From Nocardioides sp. GY 10127 (GTDB lineage Bacteria; Actinomycetota; Actinomycetes; Propionibacteriales; Nocardioidaceae), in NCBI RefSeq assembly GCF_004919085.1, contig NZ_STGL01000004.1, positions 1 to 47,611 of the forward strand: a stretch of 47,611 nt of DNA. Reading direction: 5' to 3'. Every line of letters starts with the position of its first letter. Positions within the stretch are counted from its first letter, which is position 1. This document shows positions 33,308 through 40,375 of the stretch, in pieces. Both the position numbers and the translations under genes were made by a program. The notes under the pieces were generated by a model. That model was not told the origin of the DNA, did no database searches, and was given only the letters and a program-made list of their open reading frames with translations.

Positions 33308-35029
33308 TCAGGCGCCGGCGCTGCCAGTGCTGGACGTGGCGCCGTACGTGGCGGCGGACGTGGTGCCGGACGGGGACTGGCCGTCGTGCTCCCCGGCAGC
33401 GATCTCCTCGGCGATGTCGCGGGCCAGCCAGCGCCGGCGGCGCCGCTGGATCATCCGCTGCTCGCCCATGAGCGCCTTGGCCGTGGCCACCACCATCAGG
33501 ACCATCACGATGCTGAACGGCATCGCCACGAGGATCGACATCGTCTGGAGCGCCGAGAGGCCCCCCGCGACGAGCAGCACCGCGGCGACGACGCCCTCCA
33601 TCGTGGCCCAGAAGGCACGGCTCCAGATCGGCGGGTTGGGGTTGCCGCCCTCGGCCAGCATGTCGACCACGAAGGAGCCGGAGTCGGAGCTGGTGACGAA
33701 GAAGACGACGATGAGGACGATCGCCACGACCGCCAGGACGGTGCCGAACGGCAGGCCCTCGAGCAGCTGGAAGAGGGCGGTGTCGGTGTTGACGGTGCCG
33801 TCCGCGTTCACGAGGCCACCGCTGCCGTAGAGCTCGCGGTACAGGGCGGAGCCGCCGAGCACGGAGAACCACAGGAACGTGACGAGGGTCGGGACGAGCA
33901 GGACGCCGCCGACGAACTCGCGGACGGTGCGGCCGCGGGAGATGCGGGCGATGAAGACGCCGACGAACGGCGCCCAGCTCATCCACCAGCCCCAGTAGTA
34001 GGTGGTCCACCCCGACAGCCAGGTCTCGCCCGCCTGGCCGGTGAAGGGCCGGACGTTGAACGCCATCGACAGGAAGTTCTGCAGGTAGGACCCGATCTGG
34101 GTGACGAAGTCCGAGAGCAGGAACACGGTCGGGCCCAGGATCAGCACGAGGAGCACCAGTCCGGCGGCGACGCCCATGTTGATGTTCGACAGGATCTTGA
34201 TGCCCTTGTCGACGCCCGAGATGACGGACACGAGCGCGACCGCGGTGATGGCGGCGATGAGCACCACCAGGAGCGGGGTCGAGGCCTCGTCCACCACGCC
34301 GAGGAAGCTCAGGCCGGCGCCGACCTGCGTGACGCCGAAGCCCAGCGAGGTCGCGACGCCGAACAGGGTGCCGACGACGGCGATGACGTCGACGACGTCG
34401 CCCCAGAAGCCGAGGATGCGCTTGCCGAACAGCGGCTCGAGCGCATACCGAATGGAGATCGGGCGGCCCTTGCGGTGCACCGCGTAGGCGATCGCGAGAC
34501 CCACGACGACGTAGATCGCCCAGGCGTGGAGGCCCCAGTGCAGGAACGTGGTGTCCATGGCGACGCGGGCGACGTAGCCCTCGCCACGGCCCGTGTCGGT
34601 GCCCGGCGGCGGGCTCGCGAAGTGGTTGAGCGGCTCGGCGACGCCCCAGTAGACGAGGCCGATGCCCATGCCGGCGGCGAAGAGCATGGCGAACCAGGAG
34701 AAGAGGCCGAACTCGGGCTCCTCGTCGTCCTTGCCCAGGACGATCTCGCCGACCGGCGACAGCGCGGCCCAGAGCGAGAAGGCGACGAAGCCGGTGACCA
34801 CGAGCACGTAGAACCAGCCGAGGTCCTGCACCACCGAGGTGTTGACCGCCGTGACGAACTCCCCGAAGCGGCCCGGGATCACGGCGGCGATCACCACGAA
34901 CGCGAGGAGGAGGCCGGCGGAGGGCAGGAACACCCGGGGGGCGCCCATGCGTGGACGCCAGCCGGAGCGCTCGGGCTCCGGGGCGCTGCTCGCCTGCTCG
35001 ACGTGGTCGGTGGGGGGACTGCTGGTCAT
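33308..35029 (-). CDS. BCCT-family betaine/carnitine/choline transporter
   Basis: A 573-residue transporter of the BetP/OpuD family with 12 helices. The sodium-coupling motif GMGIG (residues 120-124, followed by LVYWGVAEPLNH) and the substrate-box segment WTTYYWGWWMSWAPFVGVFIARISRG are present, pointing to Na+-driven uptake of a quaternary ammonium compound such as glycine betaine. Hydrophilic tails (~30 residues N-terminal, ~55 C-terminal with RRRRRW and a Ser/Thr/Gly end) may sense osmotic stress as in BetP; that is an inference. ATG at 35029 with AGAGG before it. It is divergent from fruA, and the pair interrupts the conserved DUF4177-arsA order. Confidence 0.92.
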   Translation of the reverse strand: MTSSPPTDHVEQASSAPEPERSGWRPRMGAPRVFLPSAGLLLAFVVIAAVIPGRFGEFVTAVNTSVVQDLGWFYVLVVTGFVAFSLWAALSPVGEIVLGKDDEEPEFGLFSWFAMLFAAGMGIGLVYWGVAEPLNHFASPPPGTDTGRGEGYVARVAMDTTFLHWGLHAWAIYVVVGLAIAYAVHRKGRPISIRYALEPLFGKRILGFWGDVVDVIAVVGTLFGVATSLGFGVTQVGAGLSFLGVVDEASTPLLVVLIAAITAVALVSVISGVDKGIKILSNINMGVAAGLVLLVLILGPTVFLLSDFVTQIGSYLQNFLSMAFNVRPFTGQAGETWLSGWTTYYWGWWMSWAPFVGVFIARISRGRTVREFVGGVLLVPTLVTFLWFSVLGGSALYRELYGSGGLVNADGTVNTDTALFQLLEGLPFGTVLAVVAIVLIVVFFVTSSDSGSFVVDMLAEGGNPNPPIWSRAFWATMEGVVAAVLLVAGGLSALQTMSILVAMPFSIVMVLMVVATAKALMGEQRMIQRRRRRWLARDIAEEIAAGEHDGQSPSGTTSAATYGATSSTGSAGA

Positions 35030-35375
35030 GCTTGCCTCTCGGTGGACGACGATGGCCGTGACTACTGATTGCCGGATCCGGGGGCGTCCAACCGCCCTCG
35101 CCGCAACTTTTACTCAGGCGGTTCTCAGGCGGACGCGGGCCGCGCGGCGCCCCGCGGGCAGCCCTCGGGCACACCTCAGCGGGGGTCACGGCAGCGGGGT
35201 GCCGGACCGGCAAACGGTCATCCACACTGCCCCGGACCTGCGGGGATGTCACATCGCGGGGTCATCTCAGGAGGGTTCGGCGACTGCCGATCGGGTCCTC
35301 AAGAGCGTCCTGACGGGCCCGTCTCCCGCGGCTCGCGCACGCCCACCTGTGCCCGCTTTTTGCTTCGTTCTCCTG

Positions 35376-35442
35376 TTTTCATGTGGTTTCAGGTTGCTTT
35401 TAGGGCGACCCAGGTCACACAATCTCGGTGACAGGGGTCACA
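35376..35442 (+). promoter_or_regulatory. fruA control region: TTTCA direct repeats and Crp-like box
   Basis: TTTTCA (35376-35381) and GTTTCA (35386-35391) form a 10-bp-period direct repeat, with a third partial unit (GCTTTTA) after it, the layout used by DeoR-type sugar regulators such as FruR. GGTGACAGGGGTCACA (35427-35442) matches TGTGA-n6-TCACA at 9 of 10 positions. The surrounding 35340-35405 is unusually AT-rich. Elsewhere in the 474-base gap between the BCCT gene and fruA, CTCAGGCGG is directly repeated near 35113-35132; no gene is seen. Confidence 0.45.
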
Positions 35443-35503
35443 GGGCTCCCGGGGATCGACCCGGAGGGCGGCCGCAGGCCCCCAGGACAGAAGGACCAGG
35501 ACC

Positions 35504-37018
35504 ATGAAGCTCATCGCCGTGACGTCGTGCCCCACGGGCATCGCGCACACCTACATGGCTGCCGAGGCGCTGGAGATCGCTGCGCGCAACGCCGGCCACG
35601 AGATCGTCGTCGAGACGCAGGGCGCCGGCGGCGCCCAGCGCCTCTCGGCCGAGGCCCTCACCTCCGCCGAGGCCGTCATCTTCGCCGCGGACGTGGAGGT
35701 GCGCGACAAGCAGCGCTTCGCGGGCATCCCCACGGTGACGTCCGGCGTGAAGCGGGCGATCAACGACGCCGCCGGCCTGGTCGAGGAGGCCGTCGCGGCC
35801 GCCGCCCAGGGCCGCACCGCTCCGTCCGCCGCCTCCGCCGTCAGCGGCGGCCCGGCGCTGGCCAGCAAGGTCGACGCCTCCGGCGGCATCGGCACCCGCG
35901 TGCGCCAGTGGCTGATGACCGGCGTGAGCTACATGATCCCGTTCGTCGCCGCGGGCGGCATCCTCATCGCCCTCGGCTTCATGCTCGCCAACTTCGTCGG
36001 CGGCAAGAGCGGCGCGATCGACGTGACCGGCATCGCCGTCACCGACCTCATCACCGACTTCGACCCGACGTCGGGCATGCAGTGGGCCGCGCTCCTCTTC
36101 CAGGCCGGCGTCGCCGCCTTCGGCTTCCTCGTCCCGGTCCTCGCCGGCTTCATCGCCTTCGCGATCGCCGACCGCCCCGGCATCGCCCCCGGCTTCGTCG
36201 CCGGTGCGCTGGCCGGCACCGTCGGCGCCGGCTTCCTCGGCGGCCTGGTCGGCGGTTTCCTCGCCGGTCTCATCGCCCTGGGCATCAGCCGTCTCAACGT
36301 GCCCCGCAGCCTCGCGAGCATCATGCCCGTCGTGGTGACCCCGCTGCTGTCGACGCTGGCCGTCGCCATCATCATGCTGCTCATCCTGGGCCGCCCGCTG
36401 GCCGCCCTGCAGACCGCGCTCACCGACGGCCTCAACTCGATGTCCGGCAGCTCCCTCATCGTCCTCGGCCTCGTGCTCGGCCTGATGATGGCCTTCGACA
36501 TGGGCGGCCCGGTCAACAAGGTTGCCTACACCTTCGCCGCCGGCGGGCTCACCGCCGAGGCCATCGCCTCCAACGGCACCGAGCTCACCGTCATGGCGAT
36601 CGTCATGGCCGCCGGCATGACCCCGCCGCTGGGCCTCGCGCTGGCCACCGTGGTGCGCAAGAACCTGTTCACCGCGGCCGAGCGCGAGAACGGCAAGGCC
36701 GCCTGGCTGCTGGGCGCCTCCTTCATCACCGAGGGCGCCATCCCGTTCGCCGCGGCCGACCCGCTGCGCGTCATCCCCTCGATCATGGTCGGCTCCGGCA
36801 TCACCGGCGCCCTGGTCGGCGCCTTCGGCAGCGGCCTGGCCGCCCCGCACGGCGGCATCTGGGTCACCCCGCTGATCTCCGGCATCCCCGGCTACCTGGC
36901 CGCCATCGTCATCGGCACCCTGGTGACCGCCGGCATGGTCATCGTCCTCAAGGGCGCCGGCCGCCGCTCCCTCGTCGAGGAGAACGCCTCGGCCGACCAG
37001 GTCGCGCTCGCCCACTGA
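35504..37018 (+). CDS. fruA: PTS fructose transporter subunit IIBC
   Basis: A 504-residue EIIBC protein. The EIIB domain (1-~100) carries the phosphorylated Cys9 in AVTSCPTGIAHTYMAAEAL, the fructose-type signature; an Ala/Ser-rich linker follows; then the nine-helix EIIC (~125-485) with GVSYMIPFVAAGGILIALG and the GIxITEGAIPFA-like motif SFITEGAIPFAAADP. It should import fructose or a related sugar as its 1-phosphate. It lacks the EIIA domain often fused in actinobacterial FruA, and no fruK, fruR, EI or HPr gene is adjacent, so these partners must be elsewhere. ATG with AAGGACCAGGA upstream. Confidence 0.93.
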   Translation: MKLIAVTSCPTGIAHTYMAAEALEIAARNAGHEIVVETQGAGGAQRLSAEALTSAEAVIFAADVEVRDKQRFAGIPTVTSGVKRAINDAAGLVEEAVAAAAQGRTAPSAASAVSGGPALASKVDASGGIGTRVRQWLMTGVSYMIPFVAAGGILIALGFMLANFVGGKSGAIDVTGIAVTDLITDFDPTSGMQWAALLFQAGVAAFGFLVPVLAGFIAFAIADRPGIAPGFVAGALAGTVGAGFLGGLVGGFLAGLIALGISRLNVPRSLASIMPVVVTPLLSTLAVAIIMLLILGRPLAALQTALTDGLNSMSGSSLIVLGLVLGLMMAFDMGGPVNKVAYTFAAGGLTAEAIASNGTELTVMAIVMAAGMTPPLGLALATVVRKNLFTAAERENGKAAWLLGASFITEGAIPFAAADPLRVIPSIMVGSGITGALVGAFGSGLAAPHGGIWVTPLISGIPGYLAAIVIGTLVTAGMVIVLKGAGRRSLVEENASADQVALAH

Positions 37019-37067
37019 GTCACCCGCTGAAGCACCCCTGACCCCCTCGCCCCGAGAGGTCCCTGGA

Positions 37068-37100
37068 GAGGGCCCGGCACGCACCGCGTGCCGGGCCCTC
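37068..37100 (+). terminator. Terminator hairpin after fruA
   Basis: A perfect 15-bp stem beginning GAGGGCCCGGCACGC around a 3-base loop (ACC), 50 bases after the fruA stop. Confidence 0.88.
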
Positions 37101-37205
37101 GGCGCGTCCGGGGTCGCGCACGGTGGCTCCGATCCCGCGGTGGTGGTCACCGGGCTGCCGCCTCGTTCCTGCCCGCGGGTGGGGTGGGCGCACTAGCCTG
37201 GCGGC

Positions 37206-38204
37206 GTGACCTCCCACTGGCCCCGCGCCCGGCTGCACGTGGTGACGGGCAAGGGCGGCACCGGCAAGTCGACGGTGGCCGCGGCGCTCGCGCTGGCGCT
37301 CGCCTCCCACGGCAAGCAGGTGCTGCTGTGCGAGGTCGAGGGACGCCAGGGCATCGCCCGGATGTTCGACGTGGACCCGCTGCCCTACGCTGAGCGCCGG
37401 ATCGCCACCGGGCTGCGCGACCCCCAGGGGGCCGGCAGCGTCCACGCGCTGAGCATCGACCCCGAGGCAGCGCTCCTGGAGTACCTGGCCATGTACTACC
37501 GGCTGGGTCGCGCGGGGCGGGCCCTGGAGAAGTTCGGCGTCGTCGAGTTCGCCACCACGATCGCGCCCGGCGTCCGCGACGTCCTGCTCACCGGCAAGGT
37601 CTACGAGGCGGTGCAGCGCAACTCGCGCAACCGCGGTGCGGTCGAGTACGACGCCGTCGTCCTGGACGCTCCGCCGACCGGCCGGATCGCGCAGTTCCTC
37701 GGGGTCTCCGACGAGGTCGCCGGCCTGGCCAAGGTCGGCCCGGTGAAGAAGCAGGCCGACCAGATGATGTCCCTGTTCCGCTCGCCCCGCACCGCGGTGC
37801 ACCTCGTGACCGTGCTCGAGGAGATGCCCGTGCAGGAGACCGCGGACGGCATCGCCGAGCTGCGCCGGCACGGCATGCCCGTGGGCGGCGTGGTCGTGAA
37901 CCAGGTCCGGCCCCGCGACGTCTCGGACGACGACCTCGCCCTCGCCCTGCGCGGCCGGCTCGACAAGGACGCCCTCGGCCGCGAGCTCGAGCTGGCGGGG
38001 GTGAAGCCCACGAAGGTCCTCCTGGACGGCCTGGCCTCCGAGGCCCGCGACCACGCCGAGCGCAGGGCGCTGGAGGACGCGCAGCGCGAGGTCGTCGGCG
38101 CGCTCGACGTGCCGGTCGCCGAGCTGGGCAGGCTGCCAGGCGGGGTGGACCTCGGTGCGCTCTACGAGCTGGCCGCGGACCTGCGCGGGCAGGGGTTCGC
38201 ATGA
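37206..38204 (+). CDS. ArsA/GET3-like ATPase, first of pair
   Basis: A 332-residue ATPase of the ArsA/GET3 group. The deviant Walker A GKGGTGKST (residues 15-23) keeps both the signature Lys (K16) and the P-loop Lys (K21); VVLDAPPTGR is the Walker B/switch II region. Orthologs of this and the following gene (Rv3679/Rv3680 in mycobacteria) form a two-subunit ATPase implicated in resistance to toxic small molecules; real arsenite transport is not supported because the ArsA cysteines and an ArsB are missing. The GTG at 37206 is exactly 6 bases after TAGCCT (37194-37199), so the mRNA is probably leaderless. Its stop overlaps the next start. Confidence 0.88.
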   Translation: MTSHWPRARLHVVTGKGGTGKSTVAAALALALASHGKQVLLCEVEGRQGIARMFDVDPLPYAERRIATGLRDPQGAGSVHALSIDPEAALLEYLAMYYRLGRAGRALEKFGVVEFATTIAPGVRDVLLTGKVYEAVQRNSRNRGAVEYDAVVLDAPPTGRIAQFLGVSDEVAGLAKVGPVKKQADQMMSLFRSPRTAVHLVTVLEEMPVQETADGIAELRRHGMPVGGVVVNQVRPRDVSDDDLALALRGRLDKDALGRELELAGVKPTKVLLDGLASEARDHAERRALEDAQREVVGALDVPVAELGRLPGGVDLGALYELAADLRGQGFA

Positions 38205-39373
38205 GCCGCCGGGAGCGGGTGGGCCCGCTGGCCTCGCGCCCCGGGGTGGCGCCCGAGCTGGACGTCGACGCCCTGCTGGACGACCCCACCACCGGCATCG
38301 TCGTGTGCTGCGGCTCGGGCGGGGTCGGCAAGACCACCACGTCGGCGGCGCTCGCGCTGCGGGCCGCCGAGCGCGGCCGGAAGGTCGTCGTCCTCACCAT
38401 CGACCCGGCGCGCCGACTGGCGCAGTCCCTCGGCATCGAGCAGCTCGACAACACGCCCCGTCCCGTCGTGGGCGTGGACGGCACGGCGGGCGGCAGCCTC
38501 GACGCGATGATGCTCGACATGAAGCGGACGTTCGACGACGTCGTGCTCTCCCAGGCCAGCCCCGAGCGCGCCCGGGCGATCCTGGACAACCCGTTCTACG
38601 TGGCGCTCTCCAGCTCGTTCGCGGGCACCCAGGAGTACATGGCCATGGAGAAGCTCGGCCAGATCCGGGCACGCGCCCAGGCGGAGGGCACCTACGACCT
38701 CATCGTCGTCGACACCCCGCCCTCGCGGTCCGCGCTCGACTTCCTGGACGCCCCGGAGCGGCTCTCCAGCTTCCTGGACGGGCGGTTCCTCCGGCTCATG
38801 GTGGCGCCGGCCAAGGGCCCGGCGAAGCTGATGACGGCCGGCCTTGGGCTGGTCACGGGCGCGCTGACGAAGATCCTCGGCGCGCAGATCCTCACGGACC
38901 TGCAGACCTTCGTGGCGGCGCTCGACACCGTCTTCGGCGGCTTCCGCGCCCGGGCTCAGCAGACCTACGCGCTGCTCCAGGCCGACGGCACGGCGTTCCT
39001 CGTCGTGGCCGCGCCCGAGCCGGACGCGCTCCGCGAGGCGGAGTACTTCGTCGAGCGCCTCGACGGCGACGGCATGCCGCTGGCGGGCATGGTCGTCAAC
39101 CGCGCCACCCCGGAGCCGCGCAGCAAGCTGCCCGCGGACGAGGCGACCGCGGCGGCCGCACGCCTGCGCGCCCGCCGCAAGGACTCCCTCGCCGCCGGAC
39201 TGCTCCGTCTGCACGCCGACCGCTGGGCCGCCGTGCAGCGCGAGCAGCTGCTGTCCAGCCGCTTCACCGCCGCACACCCCGACGTCGCGACCGTCACCGT
39301 GGCAGCACTGCCGGGCGACGTCCACGACCTCAAGGGCCTGCGACGCGTGGGCACCCTGCTCGCACGCGGCTGA
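38201..39373 (+). CDS. ArsA/GET3-like ATPase, second of pair
   Basis: A 390-residue partner ATPase. Its P-loop is CGSGGVGKTTTSAALAL: the P-loop Lys (K44) is present, but the intradimer signature Lys of deviant Walker A motifs is replaced by Ser. Walker B/switch II reads IVVDTPPSRSALDFLDAPERL. The C-terminal half (AEYFVERLDGDGMPLAGMVVNRATP) is conserved in actinobacterial pairs. It is co-translated with the first ATPase through an ATGA overlap and probably forms an unequal heterodimer with it, as the Rv3679-Rv3680 proteins do. The cargo or client is unknown. Confidence 0.88.
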   Translation: MSRRERVGPLASRPGVAPELDVDALLDDPTTGIVVCCGSGGVGKTTTSAALALRAAERGRKVVVLTIDPARRLAQSLGIEQLDNTPRPVVGVDGTAGGSLDAMMLDMKRTFDDVVLSQASPERARAILDNPFYVALSSSFAGTQEYMAMEKLGQIRARAQAEGTYDLIVVDTPPSRSALDFLDAPERLSSFLDGRFLRLMVAPAKGPAKLMTAGLGLVTGALTKILGAQILTDLQTFVAALDTVFGGFRARAQQTYALLQADGTAFLVVAAPEPDALREAEYFVERLDGDGMPLAGMVVNRATPEPRSKLPADEATAAAARLRARRKDSLAAGLLRLHADRWAAVQREQLLSSRFTAAHPDVATVTVAALPGDVHDLKGLRRVGTLLARG

Positions 39374-39402
39374 GCCGGGTGAGCGGGTCCGATGCCGTGC
39401 CA

Positions 39403-39442
39403 CGCCCCGGGACGCCGACCGACGGTCGGCGCCACCGGGGCG
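39403..39442. terminator. Two-part hairpin between arsA pair and whiB
   Basis: An inner stem CGCCGACC-GAC-GGTCGGCG (39413-39431) is enclosed by CGCCCCGG (39403-39410) pairing with CCGGGGCG (39435-39442). It lies between convergent genes and can end transcription from both sides. Confidence 0.7.
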
Positions 39443-39457
39443 CTCAGCGACGTCGCG

Positions 39458-39778
39458 TCAGCCGATGACGGGCGCGGCCGCGCGCACCGGCACGGCCTCG
39501 GTCACCGGGGCGGTGTGCGTCGTGCGCGCGGTCTCGAGGACCGATCGCCACGACTGGGTGGGCTTGCGACGCAGCAGCGCTCGGCGCTCCCGCTCCGTCA
39601 TGCCTCCCCACACGCCCCACTCGATCTGGTTGTCCAGCGCCTCGGCGAGGCACTCGGTCCGCACAGGGCAGCCCTGGCAGACCTGCTTGGCCTTGTTCTG
39701 CTCCGCGCCTCGAACGAAGAGTTCGTCCGGCTGCGCCTCGCGGCAGGCAGCCTTCGGCGCCCAGTCTTCAACCCACAT
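39458..39778 (-). CDS. whiB4: WhiB-family Fe-S regulator (WhiB4/WblA type)
   Basis: A 106-residue WhiB protein. The four [4Fe-4S] ligands are C12, C34, C37 and C43 (CxxC spacing at VCQGCPVRTEC), followed by the turn GVWGGMTERERRALLRRKP, whose basic end contacts DNA. The tail of ~30 residues (TARTTHTAPVTEAV) is divergent. Position between the ArsA pair and ponA matches whiB4 of mycobacteria (Rv3681c) and wblA of Streptomyces (SCO3579), redox-linked regulators of oxidative stress, morphology and secondary metabolism. The symbol rests on this synteny. ATG start with AAGGGA upstream, in a long leader. Confidence 0.87.
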   Translation of the reverse strand: MWVEDWAPKAACREAQPDELFVRGAEQNKAKQVCQGCPVRTECLAEALDNQIEWGVWGGMTERERRALLRRKPTQSWRSVLETARTTHTAPVTEAVPVRAAAPVIG

Positions 39779-39912
39779 GATGTCGTCCCTTACATCACTC
39801 AGGGGTCCTTGCGCCGTCCACCCCCATGGACAGCGCTGACCCGTCTTTGTCCCTGGGCAAAGTTAAGAACACGTGCATCCCCGAGGTGCAGGCACGAAGT
39901 ACCCAATCCACG

Positions 39913-39956
39913 TAGTCCGTTCGGACTAGTCCGCTCATACCCCCCAGTTCCTGGGG
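39913..39956. promoter_or_regulatory. Palindrome and hairpin in the whiB-ponA intergenic region
   Basis: TAGTCCG-TT-CGGACTA (39913-39928) is a perfect 7-bp-arm dyad, and a further GTCCG follows directly. CCCCAG-TTC-CTGGGG (39942-39956) is a small hairpin. Both lie 135-180 bases upstream of the whiB start, in the least GC-rich part of the 597-base whiB-ponA gap, so the dyad is a candidate operator for whiB. The rest of the gap up to 40360 shows no gene or other clear signal. Confidence 0.5.
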
Positions 39957-40375
39957 TGCTAACACGATGTTTCGGTGGGGTTAACGATCTCCCAACGGCA
40001 GACACGTGTCGCGCAGCGCTCGCCATCGTCGCAGGTCAGCGGCACCCTCTCGCCGACGCGGCCGGACTACTCCCGAGACCATGCGGGAGACTCCGCACCC
40101 CTCGTCCGAGATCCGGACGCGAGCGTCCGCTACTTCACCTGGGGTACGCGCAGGGCGGGAGCATGCTCCGGACCCCCGCGACGGAGGCCCCCTGGAGGCC
40201 GTTCCGCAGTGAGCATCTGTTCGCCCTCTGTGCCGGACGTGTGCGGGTCAGGGGAGCAGCCCGTGGCCCCCCGGTGACGGACCTGTGCGCACACCGGCCC
40301 GCCCAGGTGGGTGAGAGGGACCACGCGGCCTCGCCGACCACGTCCGACGTGCCCTGCTCCCGTACCCTTGCGGCC

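Noticed and set aside
37206..39373. Arsenite export system
   Set aside because: No ArsB, ArsD or ArsR beside the genes, and the metal-binding Cys of true ArsA are not seen. The pair fits the actinobacterial GET3-like heterodimer.
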